DNA of 49,722 bases, taken from DATLGB01 sp038258425 (GTDB lineage: Bacteria > Actinomycetota > Thermoleophilia > Solirubrobacterales > Solirubrobacteraceae). The notes beneath the pieces are model-generated. The model ran no database searches. It had not been told where the DNA came from and was given only the letters and a program-made list of their open reading frames with translations. The position numbers were made by a program, and so were the translations under genes. Position 1 is the stretch's first letter. Each line of letters begins with the position of its first letter. The stretch spans positions 1 through 49,722 of the forward strand of contig JBBSPV010000028.1 in NCBI GenBank assembly GCA_038258425.1. Reading direction: 5' to 3'. Below are positions 17,274-26,206 of this stretch, in pieces.

Positions 17274-17887
17274 GCGGGCGGCGCGTCAGCCAGGGCGTCG
17301 TGTGGCAGCGTGAGGCGCTCCCGCGCGAGCGCCGGGCCGAGCTGCTCGGCCAGCACGGGGCGACGGTCTGGGTCACCGGCCTGCCCGCCTCGGGAAAGTC
17401 GACCCTCGCCGCCCGACTGACCGTCTATCTCGCGGAGTGCGGCGTGCCGGCCTACCGGCTCGACGGCGACAACCTGCGTCACGGGCTGTGCGGGGACCTC
17501 GGCTTCGACCACGCCAGCCGCGAGGAGAACGTCCGCCGCGCTGCGGAGGTCTCCCGGCTCATGAGCGACGCCGGGCTCGTGACCGTCGTCTCCCTCGTCT
17601 CGCCCTACGCCTCCTCGCGCGCCACCGCCCGCGCGATCCACGAGGACGCCGGGCTGCCCTTCCTCGAGGTCTGGGTCTCCACCCCGCTGGCCGAGTGCGA
17701 GCGGCGCGACCCTAAGCGCCTCTACGCTCGCGCCCGCCGCGGCGAGGTCGCCCACATGACCGGCATCGACGATCCCTACGAGCCGCCCGAGGCGCCCGAC
17801 GTCGAGATCGGCGCCGACTGCCCTCACGACGTGGCCATCGACCGGCTCGTGAGCGCGCTCGGCCGCTGCGGCGTCGGCGCGGGCTGA
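17270..17887 (+). CDS. cysC: Adenylylsulfate kinase CysC
   Basis: Phosphorylates adenosine phosphosulfate to PAPS. 205 residues. It has Walker A GLPASGKST at 37-45, RLDGDNLRHGLCGDLGF, REENVRRAAEVSRLM and SLVSPYASSR, all APS-kinase hallmarks, then FLEVWVSTPLAECERRDPKRLYARAR. The GTG at 17270 overlaps the cysN stop (GTGA), so the three enzymes are translationally coupled. With PAPS made here but no PAPS reductase in the window, the product may feed reduction or sulfotransfer elsewhere. Confidence 0.96.
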   Translation: MSGRRVSQGVVWQREALPRERRAELLGQHGATVWVTGLPASGKSTLAARLTVYLAECGVPAYRLDGDNLRHGLCGDLGFDHASREENVRRAAEVSRLMSDAGLVTVVSLVSPYASSRATARAIHEDAGLPFLEVWVSTPLAECERRDPKRLYARARRGEVAHMTGIDDPYEPPEAPDVEIGADCPHDVAIDRLVSALGRCGVGAG

Positions 17888-17932
17888 GGCCGGCACCCCG
17901 GCGGCCGCCCCCGCTCCCGCTCGGCCATCGCT

Positions 17933-18895
17933 CTAGCCGAGGCCCTGCGCGAAGCCCTGCCGCCAGCTCGGATACCGCAGCTGCCAGGCGAGCTCGCGCT
18001 TGGCCTTCTCGTTCGAGGCGCCCTTCGCCTCGGTCAGCATGGCGGTCGCCACCTCGCCGGCCAGGAGCCGAGCGAGCCAGGCCGGGACACGCCTCGGTGG
18101 CCTGGCACCCAGCGCACTCGCCAGCACCGGCAGCCACTCCCGCACCGGCGCAGGGTCGTCGTCGACGATGTTGTAGACCCCCGGCTGTCCGTGGTCGACC
18201 GCGGCGACGGTCGCCGCGGCGGCGTCGTCGATGTGGACGTGCGACGAGACGCCGCCACCGTCCCCGACGATCGGGAACCGACGCCTGCGGATCGGCGCCG
18301 CCATCGGCGCATCCTCAGCCAGGCTGATCGAGGTCCCCGGACCGTAGAAGCCGCCGTAGCGCAACGCGAGCCCCTCGCCCCACTCGATCGTCGTCACCGC
18401 CTGCTCCAGATAGAGGATCGCCTCCAGCCCCGGCTGCCGAGGCGCCGGCGCGTCGGGATCGAGCGGCTCGGCCTCGGTCTGCACCGGCCCGCCGGTGCGT
18501 GCGAACCGGAAGGCCCCGAAGCTCTGCGCCACGAAGCGCCGGGCCCCGACGGCGCGGCCGGCCGCCAACAGATGGTCCGTCGCCTCGGTGCGCAGCCGGT
18601 TGGTCATGATCGCCCCCCTGAAGCGCTCTGGGTGGCGCGCGTCACGCATGCTCATGGGCCCGGAGAGCGCCGTGAGCTGATGCACGATCACCTCCGGCTC
18701 GACGGACGCCACCGCCCGGGCGACCGCGTCGGGGTCCAGGGCGTCGGCCACGACCGCGCGTGCTCCCAGGCTGCGCACCAGGTCCTGCTTCGACGCGCTC
18801 CTGGTCATCCCGACCACGTCGTGGCCTCGCCCCACGAGCTGCGGCACGAGCGCTCTGCCGAGGACGCCGGTGGCGCCGGCGAGGAAGACCTTCAT
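17933..18895 (-). CDS. NAD-dependent epimerase/dehydratase-family protein
   Basis: 320-residue extended short-chain dehydrogenase. The N-terminus MKVFLAGATGVLGRALVPQL carries the GxxGxxG nucleotide site. A central FVAQSFGAFRF replaces the usual Ser and the YxxxK Tyr/Lys pair is not clearly seen, so it belongs to the atypical NAD(P)-binding group, not to classical sugar epimerases. GVSSHVHIDDAAAATVAAV and GVYNIVDDDPAPVREWLP are typical late motifs. The ATG at 18895 has GAGGAG about 5 nt upstream. It stands alone, convergent with cysC. The substrate is unknown. Confidence 0.82.
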   Translation of the reverse strand: MKVFLAGATGVLGRALVPQLVGRGHDVVGMTRSASKQDLVRSLGARAVVADALDPDAVARAVASVEPEVIVHQLTALSGPMSMRDARHPERFRGAIMTNRLRTEATDHLLAAGRAVGARRFVAQSFGAFRFARTGGPVQTEAEPLDPDAPAPRQPGLEAILYLEQAVTTIEWGEGLALRYGGFYGPGTSISLAEDAPMAAPIRRRRFPIVGDGGGVSSHVHIDDAAAATVAAVDHGQPGVYNIVDDDPAPVREWLPVLASALGARPPRRVPAWLARLLAGEVATAMLTEAKGASNEKAKRELAWQLRYPSWRQGFAQGLG

Positions 18896-18981
18896 GACTG
18901 CTCCTCTCGTCGCATCCTGCCTGGCAGACGAGGACGAGGCGCCGCCTGTGACAGTGGCGAGCTCCGGCCGGGCCCTGACGG

Positions 18982-20358
18982 TCAGGTGTTCGCCGAGGTG
19001 ATGCCCGCGAGCGCCCGCGCGGCCTGCTCCCCGAGCCGCACGGCGTAGTTCGTGCCCCGGTCCTCGGGATACACCTGCGTCGTGTTGGCCAGCACGAGGC
19101 CCGGCACGCCGGTCTGCAGCGCGGGGATGCGCTCCCGGTAGCCGACGGTGACGATGGGCTGGGCGGCCGGCTCGGTGAACGCCCACGCCTCGCGCACCCA
19201 GGCGCGCGACCAGGCCGGGTTGACGCGCCGCAGCCCGGCGTCGTAGCGATCCAGCAGCGTCTCGGGCGCGGCGCCGAGCAGCTCGTGGCCGCGCGGGAGG
19301 TAGTTGGACACGTACAGGAAGCGGCGGCCGTCGTAGCGCTCGGGCTCGACGAGGTTCGTGTGCTCGATGAGCCCGAGGAAGCCGAGGTCGCGGTCGGCGA
19401 CGTTCGTCCAGTAGAACGGGCTGAAGCGGCGGTCGAGCTCGAGCAGGAGCACCACCGCGGCGAAATACTCCGTCGCGCCGAGCCGGGCCGCGTAGGCGTC
19501 GGGGAGCAGGTCGCCGGCGAGCCGGGCGAAGACGTCGGACGGCAGCGTGCTGAGCACGGCGTCGTAGCGGGCGGGCTCCCCGCCGGGCGTGAACGTCGCC
19601 GGGTCGTGGCCGCGCCGGAAGGATCCCGGCGCGCCCGGCGTGACGGCGAACCCGGATCCCTCGCGCGTCAGCCGCGCCGCCGGCCGGTCGACCAGCACGC
19701 GTCCACGGTGGGCGTGCACGTCGTCACGCAGCGCCTCGAGCAGGCGCTCCCAGGACGAGCGCGGGTAGCCGAGCCGCTCGCCACGGGCCTCGTCCCCCTC
19801 GAGCCGCCGCCGCAGGGTGAGCTTCGACCACAGCCAGACCATGGCGATGTCCTCGGCCCGGTCGCCGAACTTCCCGCGCAGCAGCGGGCCCCACACGTGC
19901 TCCCAGGCGCCGCGCCCCATGCGCCGGCGGATCCAGTCCGCCGCGGTGACGTCCTCGTAGTGGGCCTGGTCGCCGCCGAAGCGCTGCAGGGCGACGACCG
20001 CCGCGCCCATCCGCACGCGCTCCCACGGCTTCAGCGGGCCGAAGCGCAGCAGGTCCTGCGGCGTCGTGAACGCCCACTGGCGGCCCCGGGCGAAGAACGC
20101 CTGTGTGGACGGGCGCCACTCGAGCTCGTCCGGCAGGCCGAGCTCGTCGTAGAGCGCGGCGATGTGGCGGTCGGAGGTGAAGAGATGGTGGTAGTAGCGC
20201 TCGAGCCGGTGGCCGTCGCCGACGTCGAGCGTCGCTGCCTGGCCGCCGAGCCCCGGCCAGCGCTCGTAGACGTCGACGCGCTCCCCCGCCAGCGCGAGGC
20301 GCCGAGCGGCGACCAGGCCGGTGACGCCGGCCCCGAGCACCGCGATGCGGCGGCTCAC
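18982..20358 (-). CDS. FAD-dependent amine-oxidase/desaturase-like oxidoreductase
   Basis: 458-residue flavoprotein. The N-terminus SRRIAVLGAGVTGLVAARRLALAGERVDVYERWPGLGGQ is a dinucleotide-binding Rossmann motif followed by the GG motif of amine-oxidase and phytoene-desaturase-like enzymes. The C-terminus GVPGLVLANTTQVYPEDRGTNYAVRLGEQAARAL is the second FAD contact. The middle has ERYYHHLFTSDRHIAALYDELGL, known from a family often found beside GtrA/GT2-type glycosyltransferases. The GTG at 20358 overlaps the stop of the upstream glycosyltransferase, so they are coupled. A role in lipid-linked or glycan intermediate metabolism is inferred from this pairing only. Confidence 0.85.
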   Translation of the reverse strand: MSRRIAVLGAGVTGLVAARRLALAGERVDVYERWPGLGGQAATLDVGDGHRLERYYHHLFTSDRHIAALYDELGLPDELEWRPSTQAFFARGRQWAFTTPQDLLRFGPLKPWERVRMGAAVVALQRFGGDQAHYEDVTAADWIRRRMGRGAWEHVWGPLLRGKFGDRAEDIAMVWLWSKLTLRRRLEGDEARGERLGYPRSSWERLLEALRDDVHAHRGRVLVDRPAARLTREGSGFAVTPGAPGSFRRGHDPATFTPGGEPARYDAVLSTLPSDVFARLAGDLLPDAYAARLGATEYFAAVVLLLELDRRFSPFYWTNVADRDLGFLGLIEHTNLVEPERYDGRRFLYVSNYLPRGHELLGAAPETLLDRYDAGLRRVNPAWSRAWVREAWAFTEPAAQPIVTVGYRERIPALQTGVPGLVLANTTQVYPEDRGTNYAVRLGEQAARALAGITSANT

Positions 20359-21344
20359 CCGCGCGCGCTCGGCAGGTCGGCGTCCGTGACGGCCAGCGCG
20401 TCGGCGGACGGGCCCTCGACGTTGACCGTCTCGTCGACGACGTAGAGCGGGCGCCGCTTGACCTCGTCGTAGATGCGCCCGACGTACTCCCCGATCAGCC
20501 CCACGGTCATGAGCTGGATGCCGCCGAGCAGGAAGACCGCGATGAGCGTGGAGGGGACGCCGGGGACGAACTGGTTCGTGTAGCGGGCCACGACCGTCAG
20601 CGGGATGCACAGGAAGGCCAGCAGCGCGCAGAGGAACCCGAGGACGGTCGCCGCCTGCAACGGCGCGTGCGAGAAGGACGAGATCGCGTCGAGCGAGAAG
20701 CGCAGCATCTGGCCGAGGGAGAACTTCGTCTCCCCGGCGTGGCGGGCGTCGCGCGCGTAGGCCACCGCGCTCTGGCGGAAGCCGACCCACACGGTCATGC
20801 CCCGCAGGAAGCGGTTGCGCTCGGGCATGGCGAGCAGCGCCCGCAGCGCCCGCCGGTCCATGAGGCGGAAGTCGCCGGAGTTGGGGGTCAGCTCGATGCG
20901 GGCGAGGCGCGCGAAGACCCGGTAGAACCAGCGCGCGGTGACGAGCTTCAGGCGCGTCTCCCCCGCCCGCGACTCCCGCACGGCGTAGACGACGTCCGAG
21001 CCGCCGCGCCAGTGCTCGAGCATCGTGAGGATGACCTCCGGCGGATCCTGCAGGTCGGCGTCGAGCATGACCACGACGTCGCCGCGCGCATGCTCGAGGC
21101 CGGCCGTCAGCGCCGACTGGTGGCCGAAGTTGCGCGACAGGGCGACGACCTTGACGCGGGCGTCGGCCTCTGCGAGCGCCGTCAGCCGAGCCCGCGTGCC
21201 GTCTCGGCTGCCGTCGTCGACCAGCACGAGCTCGAGCTCGAGGCCGTCGAGGGCGTCCGTGACCCGCGCGTAGAACGCGTCGACGCTCTCCTCCTCGTCG
21301 TAGAGGGGCGCGACGACGCTCACCAGGCCGGGTTCCCGTGCCAT
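20355..21344 (-). CDS. Family 2 glycosyltransferase with two C-terminal membrane helices
   Basis: 329-residue polyprenyl-phosphate sugar transferase of the DPM1/GtrB/ArnC type. N-terminal GT-A domain: SVVAPLYDEEESVDAFY, LVDDGSRDGTRARL, RNFGHQSALTAGLEHARGD, MLDADLQDPPEV (DxD) and SGDFRLMDRRAL. Then two hydrophobic helices, AATVLGFLCALLAFLCIPLTV and STLIAVFLLGGIQLMTVGLIGEYVGRIYDEVKRRPLY. It probably loads a sugar onto undecaprenyl phosphate for export. The ATG follows TACCAT by 9 nt. It is co-transcribed with the downstream flavoprotein and divergent from the proline genes. An upstream extension of the open frame is a shadow of PRODH. Confidence 0.92.
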   Translation of the reverse strand: MAREPGLVSVVAPLYDEEESVDAFYARVTDALDGLELELVLVDDGSRDGTRARLTALAEADARVKVVALSRNFGHQSALTAGLEHARGDVVVMLDADLQDPPEVILTMLEHWRGGSDVVYAVRESRAGETRLKLVTARWFYRVFARLARIELTPNSGDFRLMDRRALRALLAMPERNRFLRGMTVWVGFRQSAVAYARDARHAGETKFSLGQMLRFSLDAISSFSHAPLQAATVLGFLCALLAFLCIPLTVVARYTNQFVPGVPSTLIAVFLLGGIQLMTVGLIGEYVGRIYDEVKRRPLYVVDETVNVEGPSADALAVTDADLPSARG

Positions 21345-21353
21345 CCAGGGGCC

Positions 21354-21380
21354 ATGGTACGGACGGGCGCTGGGTAGGCT
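21354..21380. promoter_or_regulatory. Tight divergent promoter pair between glycosyltransferase and PRODH
   Basis: A minus-strand TACCAT (21359-21354) lies 9 nt before the glycosyltransferase ATG, and a plus-strand TAGGCT (21375-21380) lies 6 nt before the PRODH ATG. Only 42 nt separate the two starts, so the -35 regions must fall within or beyond the opposite promoter. Confidence 0.45.
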
Positions 21381-21386
21381 CGCCGC

Positions 21387-22766
21387 ATGATCGACGAGGC
21401 GCGGCTCGAGCAGGAGCTCACCACGATCGGCCGGCAGCTCGCCGACGACCTGCCCGAGACGCGCAACCCGCTCAAGGCGGCCGACGACAAGGCGATGGAG
21501 CTCGCCTCCGCCGACGCCGAGCTCAAGGCGGCGCTGTTTCGCTTCGTCGACGTCGTCCCGGCCTGCCGCAACCTCGACGACCTCGCCCGCCACCTGACGG
21601 CGCTGCTCTCGGAGGTCGACGAGCCGCCGCCCCCGATCGCCGTGGCCATGCGCATGGGCGACAGCCGGGCCGGCCGGACCGCGCTGGGCGCGGCCGCTGC
21701 CCGCGGCGTGCGCCACATGGCCCACCGCTTCATCGTCGGCGAGTCGCCGCGGGAGGCCATGAAGACCCTGCAGGGCCTGTGGAAGGACGACGTCGCCTCC
21801 ACCGTGGACCTGCTCGGCGAGGCGACGGTCACCCAGTCCGAGGCCCAGCACTACGCCGACCGCTGCGCCGAGGCGCTCGACGAGCTCGTCGAGCGCTCCG
21901 CCCAGTGGCCGGCGCGCCCGGGCCTCGAGGCCGACTCCAGCGGGCCGCTGCCGCGTGCCAACCTCTCCGTCAAGGTCTCCGCCCTCACGCCGCTGCTGCG
22001 CCCGGACGCCCCCGAGAAGGGCCAGCGCGACGCGGCGGAGCGCCTGCGACCGCTGCTGCGCCGGGCTCGCGACCGGGGCGCGCACCTGCACATCGACATG
22101 GAGTCGATGGACTCGCGCGACGCCGTCACCGAGCTCATCCTCGACCTCCTCGCCGAGGACGAGTTCCGCGAGGGCCCGTCCGCCGGCTTCGTCCTGCAGG
22201 CCTACCTGCGCGACTCGCCGGCGACCGCCGACCTCGCGCTGGAGTGGGCGACGCACGGCGCGGGCGCCGCGCGCACGCAGCCGCTCACCGTCCGCCTCGT
22301 CAAGGGCGCCTACTGGGACCACGAAGTCGCCGAGGCCGCACAGCACGGCTGGTCGGCGCCGGTGTTCGAGGTCAAGGCCGACTGCGACCTGAACTTCGAG
22401 GCGCTAACCCGGCGCCTGATCGACGGGCGCGGCCACGTCCGCCCGGCGATCGCCTCGCACAACCTGCGCTCGCTCGCGCACGCCATCGCCTACAACCGGC
22501 TCACCGGCGGCGAGGACTCAGACCTCGAGCTGCAGGTCCTGCGCGGGCTCGGCGATCCGATCCAGGAGGCGCTCGCCGCTCAACGGCTGCGCGTGCGCAG
22601 CTACTGCCCGGTCGGCGACCTCGTGGCGGGCATGTCCTACCTCGTGCGGCGGCTGCTGGAGAACACGAGCAACGAGTCCTTCCTGCTCGCCCAGTCCCAG
22701 GGGACCTCGATCGACGAGCTGCTGGCCCGGCCCGAGCCATCCGCCGCCGAAGCGGCCGGCCGGTGA
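21387..22766 (+). CDS. Proline dehydrogenase
   Basis: FAD enzyme that oxidises proline to pyrroline-5-carboxylate. 459 residues, a stand-alone PRODH barrel with an extra N-terminal region (about 1-140) resembling the helical part before the barrel in PutA. Signature strands: LSVKVSAL, LHIDMESMDSRD, GFVLQAYLRDS, VRLVKGAYWDHE, PAIASHNLRS and the substrate-binding C-terminal RLRVRSYCPVGDLVAGMSYLVRRLLENTSNESF. The ATG follows TAGGCT by 6 nt. Its TGA overlaps the GTG of the next gene, the partner dehydrogenase; together they do the job of the fused PutA of Gram-negative bacteria. Confidence 0.95.
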   Translation: MIDEARLEQELTTIGRQLADDLPETRNPLKAADDKAMELASADAELKAALFRFVDVVPACRNLDDLARHLTALLSEVDEPPPPIAVAMRMGDSRAGRTALGAAAARGVRHMAHRFIVGESPREAMKTLQGLWKDDVASTVDLLGEATVTQSEAQHYADRCAEALDELVERSAQWPARPGLEADSSGPLPRANLSVKVSALTPLLRPDAPEKGQRDAAERLRPLLRRARDRGAHLHIDMESMDSRDAVTELILDLLAEDEFREGPSAGFVLQAYLRDSPATADLALEWATHGAGAARTQPLTVRLVKGAYWDHEVAEAAQHGWSAPVFEVKADCDLNFEALTRRLIDGRGHVRPAIASHNLRSLAHAIAYNRLTGGEDSDLELQVLRGLGDPIQEALAAQRLRVRSYCPVGDLVAGMSYLVRRLLENTSNESFLLAQSQGTSIDELLARPEPSAAEAAGR

Positions 22767-24331
22767 GCGCCCTCACCGCCTTCGCCAACGAGCCGGTGCT
22801 CGAGCTTCGCCGCCCGGCCGTCCGGGCGGACCTCGCCGGGGCGCTCGAGGCGCTCGACGCCGAGCTCCCCCTGCGGGTGCCGGTCTGGATCGGCGACGAG
22901 CGCCGGGAGGGCGAGGACATCGTCTCCGTCGACCCGAGCCACGCCGAGCGCGTCGTCGCGGGGGCCGCCGCGGCGACCCCCGCGGAGGTCGACCGGGCCC
23001 TCGACGTCGCGCAAGCCGGCTTCCGCGAGTGGGCGGCCACGCCGGCCGAGGGACGCGCGGACGTCCTGCTCAAGGCGGCGGAGATCCTGCGCGCCGGGCG
23101 CCTGCGGGCCGCGGCGCTGGCCCTGCGCGAGTGCGCGAAGCCCTGGCCGGAGGCCGACGGCGACGTCGCCGAGGCGATCGACTTCCTCGAGTTCTACGCC
23201 CGCGGAGCGGTCGAGCTCGCCGGGGGCGCGCCGCTGCTGCAGGTGCCCGGCGAGCGCAACGAGCTGCGCTACGCGCCGCGCGGGATCGTCACGGTCATCT
23301 CCCCGTGGAACTTCCCCCTCGCCATCCCGCTGGGGATGACGGCCGCCGGCCTGGCCACGGGCAACGCCGTGATCCTCAAGCCGGCCGAGCAGGCGCCGGG
23401 CTGCTCGCTCGTGCTCGCCGAGGCGCTGAGCGAGGCCGGGGTCCCCCCCGGGGCCTTCCAGCTGCTGCCCGGGCTCGGCGAGGTCGGCGCCGGGCTCGTC
23501 GAGGACCCGCGCGTGCACACCATCGCCTTCACGGGCTCCAACCAGGTCGGCCTGGAGATCGTCCGCAGCGCCGCCGAGGTGCGCGACGGCCAGAAGCACC
23601 TCAAGCGGGTCGTGGCCGAGATGGGCGGCAAGAACTGCGTGATCGTCGACTCCGACGCCGACCTCGACGAGGTCGTCCCGGCGCTCGTGCAGTCCGCCTT
23701 CGCCTACGCCGGCCAGAAGTGCTCCGCGGCCGCCCGCGTGCTCGTCCACGAGGCCGCCCACGACGCGCTGCTGGAGCGCCTCGGCGGCGCCGTGTCCGTG
23801 CTCGAGGTCGGGCCCGCGGACCGCATGTCGATCGACGTGCCGGCGGTGATCGAGGCCGAAGCGCTCCAGCGCCACGCGCGCTTCGCCGAGCTCGCCGGGC
23901 GCGAGGGCCGGATCGTGGCCAGCGCGTCCGACGTCCCCGGCGACGGCTTCTACGCGCCGCCGACGCTCGTGGCCGACCTGCCCGAGGGCTCCGATGTCCT
24001 GGCCTCGGAGATCTTCGCCCCGCTGCTCGCCGTGGAGCGCGTGAGCTCGATCGACCATGCGTGCGACCGCATCGACGACTCGCCCTTCGCGCTCACCGGC
24101 GGGCTGTTCTGCCGCAACCCGCAGACCGTGGAGCACGTCGTGCGCCGCTCACCCGTCGGCAACCTCTACGTCAATCGCCATATCACCGCCGCGATGGTCG
24201 GGCGCCAGCCCTTCGGCGGCAACAAGCTCTCCGGGACCGGCACGAAGGCCGGCGGGCCGGGGTACCTGCAGCAGTTCGTCGAGCCGCGCGTGGTGACGGA
24301 GAACACGATGCGCCACGGGCTCGTCGTCTAG
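22763..24331 (+). CDS. L-glutamate gamma-semialdehyde (P5C) dehydrogenase
   Basis: Oxidises glutamate semialdehyde to glutamate with NAD, the second step of proline catabolism. 522 residues in the ALDH superfamily. Motifs: ISPWNFPLAIPLGM, KPAEQAPGCSLVLAEAL, the cofactor loop FTGSNQVGLEI, the general base Glu in VAEMGGKNCVIVD, and the nucleophile Cys in AYAGQKCSAAARVLVHE. The C-terminal GGNKLSGTGTKAGGPGYLQQFVEPRVVTENTMRHGL is typical of PutA-type P5CDH. One oddity: the stretch after LALRECAKPWPEADGDVAEAIDF reads CAKPW where EAGKPW is usual. GTG start overlapping the PRODH stop; coupled operon. Confidence 0.95.
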   Translation: MSALTAFANEPVLELRRPAVRADLAGALEALDAELPLRVPVWIGDERREGEDIVSVDPSHAERVVAGAAAATPAEVDRALDVAQAGFREWAATPAEGRADVLLKAAEILRAGRLRAAALALRECAKPWPEADGDVAEAIDFLEFYARGAVELAGGAPLLQVPGERNELRYAPRGIVTVISPWNFPLAIPLGMTAAGLATGNAVILKPAEQAPGCSLVLAEALSEAGVPPGAFQLLPGLGEVGAGLVEDPRVHTIAFTGSNQVGLEIVRSAAEVRDGQKHLKRVVAEMGGKNCVIVDSDADLDEVVPALVQSAFAYAGQKCSAAARVLVHEAAHDALLERLGGAVSVLEVGPADRMSIDVPAVIEAEALQRHARFAELAGREGRIVASASDVPGDGFYAPPTLVADLPEGSDVLASEIFAPLLAVERVSSIDHACDRIDDSPFALTGGLFCRNPQTVEHVVRRSPVGNLYVNRHITAAMVGRQPFGGNKLSGTGTKAGGPGYLQQFVEPRVVTENTMRHGLVV

Positions 24332-24391
24332 CTCCGGCGTCGCACCCGCCGGCTTGCATGCGTCGACGGGCCAGCGGGCAATGCGCTGAGC

Positions 24392-25564
24392 ATGGCACCC
24401 GACGGCGCCGCCCCGGTCACCGCGCGCACCGTCTACCGGGCGGTCCTGCTGGCCTTCGGGCTGGTCGGGCTCGTGGCCCTGTCCTCCGAGCTCGTCACCC
24501 TCCTCCTGCTGCTCCTGCTGGCGGTGATCGTCGCCGTGCCACTGAGCGCCGCCGCCGACCGGCTGGAGCGCCTGGGCGTGCCCCGCGGCGTGGGTGCGCC
24601 GCTGACGCTCGTCGTCGCCCTCGCCGTCCTCGGCACCGTCGTCGCGCTGCTCGTGCCGACCTTCGTGCGCGAGGGCCGGCACTTCGTCGACGAGATCCCG
24701 CGGGTGCTGACGTCGCTCAACCACACCTTCAGCCAGGCGGCGAGCGGGAACGGGACGACGGACGTCGGCAGCCGGCTCAAGGCCTGGCTCGGTGGTTACA
24801 CGGACCATCCCGAGCGGTTGCTGGGGCCGGCGACGACCGTGGCCTCCGGCCTGGGCGGCGCGCTGACGGGCGCGCTCGTCGTGCTCTTCACCGCCCTGTT
24901 CTCGGCCGTCTATCCGGAGTCGCTGCGTACGGGCCTGGTCCGGCTGGTGCCCCCACGCCGCCGGCCGCACGCCCGGCACGTCATGCACCGCCTGGCGACC
25001 GCCTACCTCGGGTGGCTCACCGGCCTGGCCGTCAGCATGGTCGTGCTCGGCACGCTCACCTACCTGGGCCTGACGCTCGTCGGCCTGCCCTTCGCCCTGG
25101 TCTTCGCGGTCCTGACGGGGATCGCCACGGTCGTGCCCTACTACGGGGCGATCCTGAGCTACATCCCGCCCCTGGCGGTGGCCCTGACGATCTCGACGCC
25201 CAAGGCGCTGCTCGTCCTGCTGATCTCGCTCATCGCGCACTTCGTCGAGGGCAACCTCGTCGCGCCGCTGATCATGGCGCGGGCGGTACGGCTGCATCCG
25301 GCGCTCGTCGCCGCGGGCGTCCTCGCCGTGGAGCGGCTGATCGGCGTTGCCGGGCTCATCGTCGCGGTACCGGTCCTGGTGACCGCCAAGATCCTCGTGG
25401 AGGAGCTCTGGATCCGTGCCATCGAGTCCGACGCGCCCCCGGAGGCGGAGCCCGTCGAGCTCCTCGCGGCCGACGCACCCCCGCGCGCGCCGCGTCTGGT
25501 GCTCCCCGGACAGGCCCGACGTGAGGCCCGGCGCGCCGCCCGGCATGCCCGCGGTGAGCCGTAG
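24392..25564 (+). CDS. AI-2E-family (PerM/TqsA-like) permease
   Basis: 390-residue membrane protein with about eight helices and the family pattern: paired N-terminal helices (LLAFGLVGLVALSSELVTLLLLLLLAVIVAVPLSAAADRLE), a long extra-membrane segment around 100-150 (FVREGRHFVDEIPRVLTSLNHTF), and the conserved C-terminal half TGIATVVPYYGAILSYIPPLAVAL then FVEGNLVAPLIMARAVRLHPALV. Members export varied small molecules or ions, and autoinducer-2 transport is shown only for a few. A charged tail of about 60 residues follows the last helix. It is downstream of the proline genes by 60 nt. Confidence 0.9.
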   Translation: MAPDGAAPVTARTVYRAVLLAFGLVGLVALSSELVTLLLLLLLAVIVAVPLSAAADRLERLGVPRGVGAPLTLVVALAVLGTVVALLVPTFVREGRHFVDEIPRVLTSLNHTFSQAASGNGTTDVGSRLKAWLGGYTDHPERLLGPATTVASGLGGALTGALVVLFTALFSAVYPESLRTGLVRLVPPRRRPHARHVMHRLATAYLGWLTGLAVSMVVLGTLTYLGLTLVGLPFALVFAVLTGIATVVPYYGAILSYIPPLAVALTISTPKALLVLLISLIAHFVEGNLVAPLIMARAVRLHPALVAAGVLAVERLIGVAGLIVAVPVLVTAKILVEELWIRAIESDAPPEAEPVELLAADAPPRAPRLVLPGQARREARRAARHARGEP

Positions 25565-25594
25565 CCGGCAGGCCGGCGAGGACTAGACGGCGGC

Positions 25595-26167
25595 TCACCG
25601 GCGCACCCACCGCCGCGCCGGCGGCCGGCGGAAGGACTCCTGGTTGAAGGCGGCGTTGACGCCGACGAGGGCCGCCTCGGCCGTGAGGGTGACGAGCCCG
25701 AGGACGTTGAGGTTGCGCTTGGCGCCCTTCTGCGCGTCGGTGGCCTCGCGAGCGGCGTGGTCGCCGTCGGCCAGCGGCACGGCGCCCTCCGGCGCGAGCC
25801 CGGCGAAGCGCATGCCCTCGGCGGCGGTGGCGATCCCGGAGACCGCGAGCAGGCCGAGCAGCCCGTCGCGAGCGTAGGCCAGCCGGCGCTCGCGGGGGCT
25901 GAGGCGCCGGCTGGCCGCCTCGTCGACGCGTGCGCCGATCCAGCCGGCGCTCACGGCGAGCAGGGAGAGCGTCTGCACCGTCCCGTACCGGCGCCAGGCG
26001 GCGTTGATGACCTTGCCACGCTCGGCGGGGCTCGAGATCTCCGCCACCGCCGGGTGCATGGCCATGCGGCCGTAGAGGTTGCCGCCGAGCAGGCCGGCGA
26101 GCCCGAGGTCGTGGGCGGCGCGGCCGACCTGGCTCAGCAGGACGGGCGGAGGCGAGAGCGAGGGCAT
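25595..26167 (-). CDS. Conserved hypothetical membrane protein
   Basis: 190 residues. Hydrophobic stretches at about 18-31 (HDLGLAGLLGGNLYG), 65-80 (TVQTLSLLAVSAGWIGA), 102-117 (DGLLGLLAVSGIATAA) and 155-172 (LNVLGLVTLTAEAALVGV) suggest up to four membrane segments. The N-terminal NLYGRMAMHPAVAEISSPAERGKVINAAWRRYG is followed by the end motif NVLGLVTLTAEAALVGVNAAFNQE. The ATG has AGGAGG about 5 nt upstream, one of the few strong ribosome sites here. The family is unknown to me. It is 39 nt from the DEAD helicase stop, upstream of nothing on its strand. Confidence 0.7.
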   Translation of the reverse strand: MPSLSPPPVLLSQVGRAAHDLGLAGLLGGNLYGRMAMHPAVAEISSPAERGKVINAAWRRYGTVQTLSLLAVSAGWIGARVDEAASRRLSPRERRLAYARDGLLGLLAVSGIATAAEGMRFAGLAPEGAVPLADGDHAAREATDAQKGAKRNLNVLGLVTLTAEAALVGVNAAFNQESFRRPPARRWVRR

Positions 26168-26206
26168 CGGCTCCCTCCTGCCCGGCGCGCGGCCCGGCGA
26201 ATCGGC

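Noticed and set aside
25564..25577. Terminator GCCGG/CCGGC after the AI-2E-family gene
   Set aside because: Only a 5-bp stem; such chance stems are expected at this GC level.
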